The position numbers and the translations under genes were made by a program. From positions 62,001 through 126,000 of the forward strand of contig NZ_JASXSI010000011.1 of assembly GCF_030315685.1 (NCBI RefSeq): 64,000 nt of DNA. The letters run 5' to 3'. This DNA is from Gordonia sp. ABSL11-1. GTDB lineage: Bacteria > Actinomycetota > Actinomycetes > Mycobacteriales > Mycobacteriaceae. Shown here piece by piece: positions 45,641 to 61,441 of this stretch. The notes under the pieces were generated by a model. That model had not been told where the DNA came from. It did not search any database and worked only from the letters and a program-made list of their open reading frames with translations. Numbering within the stretch: position 1 is the first letter of the stretch; the number at the start of each line of letters is the position of its first letter.

Positions 45641-48600
45641 CCACGCCGGCACCATCCCCGACGCCGCCGCTTCGACGTCCGGGCCCCGTCTTCCCGACGG
45701 ACGTGTCCCGATCCTGATCTCCTCGGACACCGCCGAACTCGTCGTCGAAGAAGCGGCCGCGATCAGGGACTGGGTGCGCGCGCACCCTGAGGTCGACCCG
45801 GCCCGCGTCGGTGCGCATCTCCTGCGGACCCGACCGGCCCGCCGCCACCGCGCGCTTGTCACCGCCGTCGACCACGCCCAGCTCGCCGACGCGCTCGACG
45901 CCCTCGCCGCGGGGCGCGTGCACCCCGACGTCGTGCGGGGAGCCGGCGCGGCCACACCCCGCCGGATCGCCTACACCTACCCGGGCCAGGGCAGTCAGCG
46001 TCCCGGGATGGGGGCCTCGTATTACCGGTTGTCCGAACACTATCGACGCGAGGTCGACGCGTGCCACGTGCAGTCGATGCGGCTGTTCGGCGCGTCCCCC
46101 CGCGACTACGTGCTGGGCGAACTCGATGCCGATGATCCGTCCGCGACCGACGTCCGGACCGTTCAGCCGGCACTGTTCATGCAGATGGCGGGTCTCACCG
46201 CGATGTGGGATGCGGCGGGCGCCACCCCCGCACTGACCGTGGGACATTCGCAGGGCGAGATCGCGGCCGCCTATCGCAGCGGCGCGATGACCCTGTCCGA
46301 CGCGCTGACCATCGTCACCATCCGTGCGCGTCTCGTCCACGAGTTGTCGCCGCGCGGGCACACGATGGCCGTCGTCGGGATCGACGTCGACGAGTGCGAG
46401 GACATGCTCGCGCGGAACTCGGGATGGGCGCAGCTGTCCGTGGTCAACTCGGCCCACATCCTGTGCATCTCGGGCAAGCGCGAGGCCGTCCTCGGCATGG
46501 TGGACACGCTGAGTGCGCAGGGCACGTTCGCCAAGGAGATCCGCGTCGAGTACCCGGCGCACACCAGCATCGTCAGCGAATACCAACCGGCGTTCCTCGA
46601 CGCGCTGGGCACCTACCTGGAGAACGAGTCGATGCTCGCGGGGACGATGCCGTGCATCGGTGCCACCCTGGGCGGTGCTGTCGACGAGACGATGTCGTTG
46701 GGCGACTACTGGTTCTGGAATCTGCGCAACCGGGTCCGCTTCGACAAGGCGATGGCCGACGCCGTCGTCAGCCATCGCGCGGACTTCTTCATCGAGATGT
46801 CCGAACATCCGACGCTCCTGCTGGCCATGGGGGAGACCCTCTCCGACGTCGACGAGGCCGGCCTCGCCGCGCGCCCGGTGATCGGCACGTCCCGACGCGA
46901 TGCCGCCGGGCTCGAGGAGTTCACCCGCAACGTCGCCGCCGTGGCGGTCGCCGACAGCGGATTCCGCTGGGACGCACTACTACCCGCCGACACCGCGGTC
47001 GGCATACCCGAAGCGCCACTGAGAGGGTTCCCCAACACCGTCATGCGTCGGGTCCATCTGTGGGCCGATCGTGAGGCGGGCCGCGACGACGAGGTCAACG
47101 CCCCGGGCTGGGCGGCACGACAGGCCGGGAACGCGGTGCATCGGCTGGTCGAGACGTGGCGACCGTGCAAGCGTCGGAGTCTGTTGCCGCCGAGGCGGAT
47201 CGCGGTCCTCGACCCGACCGGACAGTGCGCCGACCTGGCGCGCGAGATCGAGGCGGCAGCGCAGCATCAGGGTACCTCGGCGGTCGTCGTCGGCGCGGGT
47301 GATCAGCCCGTGGAGGCCGACGCCGCGGTCCTGCTGATGGGGCCCTCGGGAACGAAACCCGATGGTGCGCAGGAGCATCTGGCCGACATCCTCGTCGACG
47401 GACGATGGCGTGGCGGACTCGATCCGATCCCCGCGCAGTTCTGGTGGGTGACCGTCGGTGGTGAGCGGGTCGTCGGCGCGGACCCGACGCCGGACCTCGT
47501 GCATGCCGCGCTCACCTCGGCGCTGCGCTGCGCGGCCGCCGACCATCCGTCCGTGCGGTTCCGGCATCTCGACCTGGATCCCGCGTCCGAGGGCGATCCC
47601 GGCGCCGACGTGGTCACCGCTGTGCACGTCGCCGACGAGCCCGAGCTCGCGGTGCGCGACGGTGCGCTGTACGTCAAGCGGCTCGAGCAGGCCGACTCCG
47701 GCGAGGCGGCCGGTGGCGACGTCGGCGGCGATATCGGTCGGGAGGCGGCACCGGATCTGACCCATGTCCTCATCACCGGCGGCACCGGCAAACTCGGACT
47801 CGAGTTCGCCGACCACCTGGCCGCGTCGGGCGCCGGACGGATCACCCTGGTCAGCCGCTCCGGCGGCACCGCCGACGTCACCCGCCGCATCGAGGCGCTG
47901 CGCCGACGGCACGACACCGTCGTCGAGGTGGCGCGCTGCGACATCGGCGACGAGGGCGCACTCGCCGGCCTCGCCGCTGCGCTGCCCGAGCCGGTGACCC
48001 TCGTACTGCATGCCGCCGTCAACTACGTCGCGGCACCCGCCGGTGACATCACCCGCGCCGACCTCGACGACGCGGTGCGGGCCAAAGTGACCGGTCTGCG
48101 GTCGGTGCTCGCGGCGATCCCGACCGCCGACGACGTCCGCGTGCTGCTCTGTTCGTCGCTGGCGGCGACGCTGGGCGGGCGCGACCAGGCGCTCTACGCG
48201 CTCGGCAACCGGATGCTCGACGTCATCGCGGCCGAACTCCGGGCCGACGGAACCCGGGCGGCCTCCATCCAGTGGGGCCTCTGGCGGGTGCAGGGGCCAC
48301 TCGACGACGCCGGTGTCGCGCGGGTGCAGGGCGCCGGGGTCGTGCCGATGACACCGTCGTCGGCGCTGACGGTGGGGTTGAGCGATCTGTCGGCGGACAG
48401 CATCGTGGTGTCGGCGGACTTCGCCGAGCTGCGCGACGTGCTCGCCCTGCTCGGTTCCCAGCGCCTGCTCGCCGACATCCCGGACGACCCTCACCCCGCA
48501 GTCGTCACGGCCGCCCCGGCGCCGCCCGCGGAGGTCACGGCGACGTTGTACGCAGATGCCGGGCCGGCCAGTTCCGTGTCCACCGCGGCGGGGGCAGGAG

Positions 48601-48857
48601 ATGCCGCGGGTTCGGCCTCGCCCCGACCGACGACATCCGTCGCAGATCTGCTGCGATCCGAGCTCGCGCTGACGATGGGTCTCGACCCGGCCCAGGTCGA
48701 TCTCGACCCGGACCTTCCGCTCGTCGCACTCGGACTCGACTCCCTGCAGACGCTGGACTTGCGCAAACGCGTCAAGACCGTCCTCGACCAGGACCTTCCG
48801 ATCGAGGCGATCCTCGGTGGCGCGACGTTGCGCGAGGTCGTCGAGATGATGGGGTGA
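45633..48857 (+). CDS. mbtD: PKS MbtD: acyltransferase-ketoreductase-ACP
   Basis: About 1,074 residues. The acyltransferase domain has YPGQGSQRPGMG (~112) and the active Ser in GHSQGEIAAAY (~203). The ketoreductase has the Rossmann motif ITGGTGKLGLEFA (~712) and a catalytic stretch LCSSLAATLGGRDQALYALGN. The ACP is at the end, GLDSLQTLDL (~1032). There is no KS; MbtC provides it, as in mycobacteria. The product should be a beta-hydroxyacyl unit. A Pro/Ala-rich linker lies before the ACP. ATG 45633 overlaps the mbtC stop. Confidence 0.94.
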   Translation: MSDHAGTIPDAAASTSGPRLPDGRVPILISSDTAELVVEEAAAIRDWVRAHPEVDPARVGAHLLRTRPARRHRALVTAVDHAQLADALDALAAGRVHPDVVRGAGAATPRRIAYTYPGQGSQRPGMGASYYRLSEHYRREVDACHVQSMRLFGASPRDYVLGELDADDPSATDVRTVQPALFMQMAGLTAMWDAAGATPALTVGHSQGEIAAAYRSGAMTLSDALTIVTIRARLVHELSPRGHTMAVVGIDVDECEDMLARNSGWAQLSVVNSAHILCISGKREAVLGMVDTLSAQGTFAKEIRVEYPAHTSIVSEYQPAFLDALGTYLENESMLAGTMPCIGATLGGAVDETMSLGDYWFWNLRNRVRFDKAMADAVVSHRADFFIEMSEHPTLLLAMGETLSDVDEAGLAARPVIGTSRRDAAGLEEFTRNVAAVAVADSGFRWDALLPADTAVGIPEAPLRGFPNTVMRRVHLWADREAGRDDEVNAPGWAARQAGNAVHRLVETWRPCKRRSLLPPRRIAVLDPTGQCADLAREIEAAAQHQGTSAVVVGAGDQPVEADAAVLLMGPSGTKPDGAQEHLADILVDGRWRGGLDPIPAQFWWVTVGGERVVGADPTPDLVHAALTSALRCAAADHPSVRFRHLDLDPASEGDPGADVVTAVHVADEPELAVRDGALYVKRLEQADSGEAAGGDVGGDIGREAAPDLTHVLITGGTGKLGLEFADHLAASGAGRITLVSRSGGTADVTRRIEALRRRHDTVVEVARCDIGDEGALAGLAAALPEPVTLVLHAAVNYVAAPAGDITRADLDDAVRAKVTGLRSVLAAIPTADDVRVLLCSSLAATLGGRDQALYALGNRMLDVIAAELRADGTRAASIQWGLWRVQGPLDDAGVARVQGAGVVPMTPSSALTVGLSDLSADSIVVSADFAELRDVLALLGSQRLLADIPDDPHPAVVTAAPAPPAEVTATLYADAGPASSVSTAAGAGDAAGSASPRPTTSVADLLRSELALTMGLDPAQVDLDPDLPLVALGLDSLQTLDLRKRVKTVLDQDLPIEAILGGATLREVVEMMG

Positions 48858-48878
48858 CGGCCACACCATCCGATCAAG

Positions 48879-48897
48879 TAAGGTCACACTAAATGAC
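48879..48897. promoter_or_regulatory. weak iron-box-like site upstream of second MTB12-like gene
   Basis: TAAGGTCACACTAAATGAC matches 11 of 19 positions, keeping AAGGT and CTAA halves in register. It lies 65-83 bases before the gene. Weaker than the other boxes. Confidence 0.45.
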
Positions 48898-48961
48898 AGT
48901 GCACCCGGCTCTCGGGGGGAGCCGACGATCAAGCGCTGTCGCCGACTAAGGGGAGCCCATC

Positions 48962-49840
48962 ATGTCGCCTGACTATGACGACACCGACACCGGTCCGATC
49001 GGATCGCGCGCCTACTCCGCGTCGACGCCGGAGTCCGACGACAGCGAGCCCACCCGCGGTGACCAGCGCGCCACTCGCGGCGGCGATGGGGTCAGCTGGC
49101 CGACCGTACTCATGGCCGGCGGCATCTCGGCCATCATCTCCGCACTCGTCGTGACCATCGGCGTCGTCGGTCTGCTGCTCTCCGACATCGGGCGCGACAA
49201 CAACGCGTCGTCGAACACCCAACCGACCGTGGTGAACCTCGGATCGGCGCAGAGTCAGGTCCCACAGGCCGGCGCACCGCAGGCCGCACCGCGGGCAACG
49301 GCCCCCGGCGCTCCGGCAGTCGGCGAACCGGCCGGGCCCCCCGGCGAGGGCAGCAGCGCGGATCTCCCGGCCGGCGGAGCCTCCGGGGGCGGACTCGCAC
49401 CCGGGGCCGCACCCCAACCCGCGCCCGAGGTCCCGGCCGCACCCCAGCAGACTCAGCAGACCCAGCAGCAGACGCAGACCCCGACGTCGCGACCGACACC
49501 GACCGTCGGACAGCTGCAGGGTGATCTGAACTCACTCGTCGGTGGCGGTTCGACAGCGCAGAAGGGGCAGCGGCTCGAGGGCGGCCAGCGCGCCGCCACC
49601 CAGGCGCAGCCGATCGTGCTGCTGCTCCAGCGCTTCAAGCCGCTCGGCTTCACCTATCGCGTCGTCGGCCCGGTCAGCGTCAACGGCAACACCGCCAAGG
49701 CCACCCTCGAACTCCGGTCGCCCGGCTACCAGCCGGCCCGGATGCCGGTGTACTGGGTCTGGAAGGACGGCCAGTGGAAGCTGTCCAACCGTTCCATCTG
49801 CGACATCGGGTCCTACGCGCAGATCCCCTGCAGCCTCTGA
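48962..49840 (+). CDS. membrane-anchored MTB12-like protein, copy 2
   Basis: A 292-residue paralog of the protein at 32606-33400, with the same plan. An acidic cytoplasmic N-terminus (~42 residues) leads to one membrane helix (VLMAGGISAIISALVVTIGV, ~47-66). Then come the shared PTVVNLG motif, a long Pro/Gly/Gln-rich linker (~85-185) and a C-terminal MTB12-like domain. That domain ends YWVWKDGQWKLSNRSICDIGSYAQ, with paired cysteines 11 residues apart. It lies between mbtD and mbtE, same strand, 104 bases after mbtD, with iron-box-like sites on both sides. A signal anchor with an outside domain is the topology of MmpS proteins, which help mycobactin export; that comparison is inference. Confidence 0.82.
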   Translation: MSPDYDDTDTGPIGSRAYSASTPESDDSEPTRGDQRATRGGDGVSWPTVLMAGGISAIISALVVTIGVVGLLLSDIGRDNNASSNTQPTVVNLGSAQSQVPQAGAPQAAPRATAPGAPAVGEPAGPPGEGSSADLPAGGASGGGLAPGAAPQPAPEVPAAPQQTQQTQQQTQTPTSRPTPTVGQLQGDLNSLVGGGSTAQKGQRLEGGQRAATQAQPIVLLLQRFKPLGFTYRVVGPVSVNGNTAKATLELRSPGYQPARMPVYWVWKDGQWKLSNRSICDIGSYAQIPCSL

Positions 49841-49849
49841 CCGACGTGG

Positions 49850-49868
49850 GTTGGTTAGGTTTACCTCT
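49850..49868. promoter_or_regulatory. iron box upstream of mbtE
   Basis: GTTGGTTAGGTTTACCTCT matches 13 of 19 iron-box positions with GGTTAGG intact. It is only 15-33 bases before the mbtE ATG, so it overlaps the expected promoter. Confidence 0.7.
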
Positions 49869-49882
49869 GTAGACTGGCACCC

Positions 49883-55251
<5,369 letters not shown>

Positions 55252-55255
<4 letters not shown>

Positions 55256-58200
55256 GCGACGTTTCGGAGATCGAGGACGTTCTCGCCCTCAGCCCACTAC
55301 AGCAGGGCCTGTTCACGCTCTCGGAGATGTCCGGCGAGGGACTCGACGTCTACTCGATGCAGTTCGTCGTCGAGATCACCGGTCCGCTCGACATCGAACG
55401 CCTTCATCGCAGCGTGGACGCGATCGTCGACAGGCACCCGAACCTGCGGGTGTCGCTGTGGGACAAGGATCTACCGGCACCCGTACAGATCGTGCCGAGC
55501 CACGTCGTCGTTCCCTGGCAGGAGATCGCTGCGAGCGCAGCGGAGTTCGACTCACTCGCCGTCGCAGAGCGCGCCCTCCGGTTCGACCTGCGAGACGGCC
55601 CACTGCTGCGGGTGAAACTGGTCGACCTGCCCGGCGACCGCCGCCGGCTGTTGGTCACCGCCCACCACATCCTGATGGACGGCTGGGCGGTCGCCCTGTT
55701 CTTCGGTGAACTGCTCGCGATCTACTCGGCCGACGGCTGCGCGGCGTCGCTGCCGCCGATTCGCCCGTACCGCAACTACATCGCCTGGCTCGCCGCCCAG
55801 GACGGCGAGGCGGCCCGCGCAGCATGGCGGGAGCATCTCGACGGCGTCGAACCGCTGATGCTCGCGGCACCCACGGTGCCGGTCTCCGAACCCGTCCGGA
55901 CCCGGCATCGCCTTTCTGTCGCGGACACCGAACGACTGGTGTCGTGGGCGCGGTCGGCGGGCCTCACCGTCAACACGGTGACCCAGTTCGCGTGGGCCGT
56001 GGTGCTGTCCCGACTCACCGACCGGACCGACGTCGTCTTCGGCACCACCATCTCGGGACGTCCCCAGGGACTCGCCGGGGCCGACGAGATGATCGGCCTC
56101 TTCATCAACACGGTGCCCTCACGGGTCCGGCTGTCCGGTCCCGACGATGGGCGACCGATGACCGTCGCCGCGGTGTGCGCTGGGCTGCAACGGGACTCGG
56201 CGACGATGCGCGACCAGGGGCATCTCGGCCTGTCGGAGATCCAGCGGTCGACCGGACACGGCACGCTCTTCGACACCCTGTTCATCTTCGAGAACGCGCC
56301 CATCGGCGCGGCGACCGAACCCGTCAGCGCGGCCGACGGCACCCGGTTCCTGCCGCTCGCCATGGAGAGCCTCGCGCACTATCCGCTGACAGTGGTCGCC
56401 TACCTGCTCGACGGTGAGCTGATCGTGATCACCGAGTCGATCGACGAGGCGCTCGGCGAGATCGACGCCGCCGACGTCGCGGAACGCATCCTGGCGGTGC
56501 TGCGTGATCTGCCCGACGCCGCAGATGTCGACGTGGATCACCTCGACGTGCTGCTGCCCGCCGAACGCGCCGCGCTCGAGCAGACCGACCATGACGCACC
56601 CGTCGACCTGCCCGAGACCGTCGTCGACGCCTTCGCCCGGCAGTGCGAGCGCACCCCGACGGCACCCGCGCTGGTGACCGACGACGAAACGATCACCTAC
56701 GGCGAGCTCTGGGGCCTCGCGAGCCAACTCTCCGCCGAGTTGCGCGACCACGGGACAGGACCCGAAACCGTTGTCGCCGTCGCACTGCCGAGGTCGACCG
56801 GGTCGGTGATCGCCATCCTCGCGACGATGCTCGCGGGCGGGGCGTATGTGCCGATCGACCTGGCCTTCCCCGATGCCCGGATCACAAATCTCCTCGACCA
56901 ATCCGGTGCCGCCGTGGTGGTCACCGACCGGGCACATGCTGATCGATTCGCCGACGACGTGGTCGTCGTCCCGGATGACCCGGAGACGGCCAACCGTATC
57001 GCCGCGCGAGCGGCGTCGCCTGCTCTGACCGCCGAACCGGCGATCAGACCCGCGAGCGCCGCCTATCTGATTTTCACGTCGGGATCGACCGGAGAACCCA
57101 AGGGCGTCATCGGAACACACGCCGCGCTGATGAGCTACTGCCGCGACCACCGCGACCACATGCTCGCCCCCGCACATGCCCGGCTCGGCCGTCCGCTGCG
57201 GATCGCACACGCGTGGACGTTCAGCTTCGACGCCTCGTGGCAACCGCTGGCGGGTCTGCTCTACGGCCACGCGATCCACCTGTTCGGCGAGGACGAGATG
57301 CGCGACGCCGGCCGGCTCGTGGCAGGTCTGGCTCGGCACGCGATCGACATGATCGACACCACTCCGTCCATGTTCGGACAGCTGGCCGCGGCCGGTCTCG
57401 TCGGCGACGCTGCCGCGGACGACGCGGCCCCGGCCGGAGGGCACCTGTCGGTGCTGGCCCTGGGTGGGGAGGCGATCGGTCCTGCCCTGTGGCGGCAGCT
57501 GTCGGCGTTGCCGGACACCGTCGTCCACAACTGCTACGGCCCCACCGAGGCCACCGTCGAGGCGGTCGTCGCGCGGGTCGCGGATTCGGCATCGCCCACC
57601 ATCGGTACGCCGACCGACCGGATGAGCGCCTACGTCCTCGATTCCCGACTCCGCCCGACACCGACCGGTGTCGCCGGCGAGCTGTACCTGTCGGGCGCCC
57701 AGGTCACCCGTGGCTACCAACGCAAGCAGGCGATGACGAGCACACGATTCGTCGCCGACCCGTTCCGCCCACGCGCGCGGATGTACCGCACCGGAGACCT
57801 GGTGCGTCGTAACGCGGCCGGGAACATCCTGTTCGTCGGCCGCAGCGACGATCAGGTGAAGATCCGCGGATACCGCATCGAGACCGGTGAGGTGGAGGCC
57901 GCGATCCGACGCGCCGACGGTGTGACGGCGGCCGCTGTCGTCGTCGTCGACCGGGCCGCCGGACCGGCACTGGTCGGGTTCGCCGCCGGAGATGACGTCG
58001 ACGCCCGCGCTGTTCGCGCCCACGTCGCGAAGGCGCTTCCTGCGCACATGGTGCCGTCGCGGGTCGTCGGCGTGACGGTGCTCCCGATGAACAGCAACGG
58101 CAAGGTGGACGCGATCGTCCTCGCGGAATCGGCCGCCGCTGCACTGCAGGCCCGCGCCACCGGCAACGACGTCGACCTCACACCGACGGCGACGATCGTC

Positions 58201-59808
58201 GCCGGCGTGATCGCCGACGTGCTCGGGACCGCACCGGGTCCGGACGAGGACTTCTTCGACCTCGGACTCGACAGCATCGTCGCCATGGCAGCCGTGAATG
58301 CGCTGCGCGGCCACGACCTCACCGTCACACCTCGGATGGTGCTGTCGTACCCGACGGTGCTCGACCTCGCGGACGCGATCGACAACGCCGAGGAGGACGA
58401 ATCCTTCTCGGCCGGGGCAGGTCTCGTACCCGCGCTACCGGTCGTCGAGTGGCTGTACGAGTACGGCAACCACCGTCGATTCACCCAGACCGTGCTGTTC
58501 GCGCTACCGGCCGATGTGTCCGACGACGGGCTGATCGCGGTTCTGCAGGCCACGATCGACGCCCACGACATGCTCCGCTCGATCGTCACCGAGGACGGGT
58601 TGATCACCCGGGACCGCGGCACGGTCGACGCCGCGTCGGTGCTGATCGTCCGTGACGCCGAGGACCTCGCGGACAGCGTCACCGCTGCCGCGCGGGAGGC
58701 AAACGACCGCATCGACCCCGACGCGGGCCGCATGGTGTCGGCAGTGCGTATGCGCCGCAACGACTCCGCGGGCGACTCGGCCGATATCCTGCTGCTGGCC
58801 ATCCACCACCTCGCGGTTGACGCGGTCAGCTGGCAGGTGCTCTTTGCAGACCTCGCGCGGGCAGGCTCGACCCTCGAGATGGTCGATGGCTCGCAGACGG
58901 TCCCCGCCCTCCCGGAAGAGCACACCGACTACCGCGCGTGGTGCCGGTTCGTCGAGGGACGCGCCGAGAATCCGGATGTGCTGGCACAGCAGGACTATTG
59001 GACCGCTCAGGTTGCCGGACCTGATCCGGCCGTCGGAACCCGGCAGGTCGATCCCACCACGGACACCTGGTCCTCACTGCGATCAGCGGTCACCACCACC
59101 GACACCGAGGTCACCGCGACGATCCTGAAAGCTGCCGACCGCACTGTCGGCGTGCGCGAGTTCCTTCTCGCCGCGCTCACCCTTACTGTCGCCGGCTGGC
59201 GGGTGCGCCGAGGCCAGGACGCGACGGGCGGTGCCTACATCGCGCTCGAGGGCCACGGCCGTGAGGACCATCTGGCCGGTCCCGGCGTCGACACGTCGCG
59301 GACGCTGGGCTGGTTCACCAGTGTCTTCCCGATGCGCCTCGGTGTGGGGAGGTCGGTCGGTGCCGACGACGTGCTCGCCGCACCGGCCGTCGGGCGGAAG
59401 CTGTTGGACGAGGTTGCCCGCCAGGTCGCGGAGATCCCGACCGGTGGAGTGGATTTCGGTGTCCTCAAGTATCTTTCCCGAATTCCGGAGTTGCAGGTGC
59501 CGATGCCGCACATCGAGTTCAACTATCTCGGTCGGTTCGATCTGCACACACCGGACACGCAGTGGCAACCGTGGGGGCCCATCACTGATCTCGACGTCAA
59601 CGAGCATCTGCCGACGGACCCGGAACCCGATCTGCCGTTGCGTTACGCGCTCGACGTCGTCGCGGTAGTCCGGGCGACTGAGGACGGCCCCCAGCTCGTG
59701 GCCAATTGGCGCTATGGCGACACCGTGCTGACCGCCGACGAGGTCGGCAAGCTGACGGCGATGTGGGAGCGGTCGGTGGTCGCGCTGGCGGGAGCCCTCG
59801 AGGAGTAG
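55252..59808 (+). CDS. mbtF: NRPS MbtF: C-A-PCP-E
   Basis: 1,518 residues. The N-terminal condensation domain starts VLALSPLQQGLF and has HHILMDGW (~137). The adenylation domain (~450-950) shows LIFTSGSTGEPKGVIGTHA (~605) and MYRTGDLVRRNAAG; it probably loads the second lysine, which becomes the cyclised hydroxamate. The carrier is FFDLGLDSIVAMA (~998). The last domain (~1070-1500) has the epimerase-type motifs HHLAVDAVSWQVL (~1184), LGWFTSVFPM and EFNYLGRFD (~1422). No thioesterase is present; release is probably by lactam (azepinone) formation or the separate TE. The GTG overlaps the mbtE stop, so the two giant proteins are coupled. Confidence 0.93.
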
Positions 59809-60190
59809 ACCGGTCCGTTGTCGGCTTGCACGCGGTATCTGAGTTCGGCGAAACGTGATCTGGGGGCTCCCTGCCGGAACGATACGCCGAGGCCGACGAC
59901 TCGCTCGCTACGAGCAGGAATCAGGATACCGAGCTGGAGGTGGAGCCGTCGGTTGCACTATCGGACGAGTCGGGCGGTTGTGACACGAGACGGTGGAGCG
60001 TTCCGGTGGATGGCCGACGATCCGGATGTGGTTGCCGACATCGCTGACCGAGAAGGGCGCTGCTGAATGTCGCCTTCTCGGTCAGCGGTGTCGGGCCTGC
60101 CGCTTTCACACTGTGGAGTTGTCAAGGTACAGATGCGGTCCCGGCGTGGCCGGGTGCGGGATTGTGGTCGGTGGAGAGTCGGTTATGGGG
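59809..60190. other. 382-bp gene-free stretch after mbtF
   Basis: No convincing gene. A short plus-strand open frame (59818-60066) lacks a ribosome site and any recognisable motif. The stretch holds one strong hairpin (listed separately) and otherwise shows nothing. Confidence 0.6.
60042..60087. terminator. 15-bp stem hairpin between convergent genes
   Basis: CGCTGACCGAGAAGG (from 60042) pairs with the matching arm ending at 60087 around a short loop; a small bulge extends the stem by two more pairs. It lies between the end of mbtF (plus) and the end of the HNH gene (minus), so it may stop transcription from both sides. Confidence 0.7.
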
Positions 60191-61441
60191 TCAGGCGGCG
60201 ACGGCGTCGAGGGTGAGTGTGCGTCTGCTGTAACTGGGTAACGCTCGTTGCTCGGGGTCGACGGTGGCCGGCGGTGTCAGCCAGGCGTGTTTGTCGGCGC
60301 CGATGAACACCTGCCAGCCGTTGTGGTGGACATCGGCGTGACACGACGGGCAGAGCAGGCAGCCGTTGTCCAGGCAGGTGTCACCACCCTCGCTCCAGTG
60401 GTCGATGTGGTGGGCATGGCACCGTTCGGCGGGCGCACCACACTTGATGCAGCACCTGTCGCGGATGTAGAGGGCTTTGCGTTGAGCCGGGGTGAACAGG
60501 CGTTTGTCGCGGCCCACGTCGAGCGGGACGGTCTCGCCGTCGACGAGCAAAGGTGTGATCGTCGGGTCGCAGGCCAGTCGATTCATCGTGGCGCGGGTGA
60601 CCGATCCCATGAACTCCAGTGATGTCAAGGATGGCGCGTCGGCGGGAATGGTCAGTAGTACATGCGTTCTCGGTGTCATGCTCACGTCGTTGCCTCCCCC
60701 GGCGGCAATATCCAGAAGGGTTTCCAAGGCGTCGGCGAGGCGTCGTTCAGTGGAACGCGCGTCAGCCGACCCGTCAGGTTCGGTCCTGGGTGTGCCGTAG
60801 CGTTCCATCGCAGCCTGGAATTTCTCGCCGACCTCGGCGTCCAGATCGGCCTCGACACGGAGCCGCCCGTCGGTGGTCTTGTTCTTGGTGAGTGTGTTGA
60901 CGGTGCGGTCTTCGGCGGCGGGCACGCCGCCGTCGGTGTCGTCGGCGATCAGGTTGCCCAGGGTGCGGGCGCGGTCGCTGATCTCGGCGGGGGTGGCACC
61001 GGAGAAGTGCTGTCCGAGAAGATCTGTCACACTACTCAGACGCACGGCGTCGTCGATCGGTTCCGGTGATCTTTTCCCGATGTGCTCGATCCCGCGGACG
61101 ATGGCGTCGGAATGTTCACTCGAGATGACGCCGTCGACGGCATGCGCCGTCAAGGTGGGGAGCAGTGCGAGCGCACCGGCGACACGGACGTAGCGTTGGG
61201 CGACGGACGGGGCAAAGCCCATGACGATCAACAACTCTCGCGTGGTGCGTCCGTGATCTTTCGCCACCCGCAGTCGGTCGAGTGTGCCGGTCAGTTGCGC
61301 GGCATGATGGTCGATGAGATTCCGGATCTGATACAGGGTGCGCATCTCCTCGAAGGCGCTCTGCCCGGTCATGGACTCGTGGTCGAGGTGGACGGCGCGT
61401 AGAGTGTCGCCGATGGCGATCAGTGATGTGGTCGATGACAT
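60191..61441 (-). CDS. DUF222-HNH endonuclease signature protein (13E12-type)
   Basis: A 416-residue protein. The N-terminal DUF222 domain (~25-300) shows helical segments such as GRTTRELLIVMGFAPSVAQRYVRVAG. The C-terminal HNH domain (~325-385) reads LYIRDRCCIKCGAPAERCHAHHIDHWSEGGDTCLDNGCLLCPSCHADVHHNGW, with the AHHIDHW metal-His and two CxxC pairs. Such genes occur in many copies in mycolic-acid bacteria (13E12 repeat family) and may behave as mobile or selfish elements. No target is known. It borders a disrupted region, which fits a recombination hot spot. ATG start with GGGGGG upstream. Confidence 0.88.
   Translation of the reverse strand: MSSTTSLIAIGDTLRAVHLDHESMTGQSAFEEMRTLYQIRNLIDHHAAQLTGTLDRLRVAKDHGRTTRELLIVMGFAPSVAQRYVRVAGALALLPTLTAHAVDGVISSEHSDAIVRGIEHIGKRSPEPIDDAVRLSSVTDLLGQHFSGATPAEISDRARTLGNLIADDTDGGVPAAEDRTVNTLTKNKTTDGRLRVEADLDAEVGEKFQAAMERYGTPRTEPDGSADARSTERRLADALETLLDIAAGGGNDVSMTPRTHVLLTIPADAPSLTSLEFMGSVTRATMNRLACDPTITPLLVDGETVPLDVGRDKRLFTPAQRKALYIRDRCCIKCGAPAERCHAHHIDHWSEGGDTCLDNGCLLCPSCHADVHHNGWQVFIGADKHAWLTPPATVDPEQRALPSYSRRTLTLDAVAA

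Noticed and set aside
56119..58314. 731-aa minus-strand open frame opposite mbtF
   Set aside because: Same reasoning: the sense strand encodes intact C-A-PCP motifs and the antisense protein has none.
59818..60066. 82-aa plus-strand open frame after mbtF
   Set aside because: No ribosome site, no motif, and composition unlike neighbouring genes; it also runs into the terminator hairpin.
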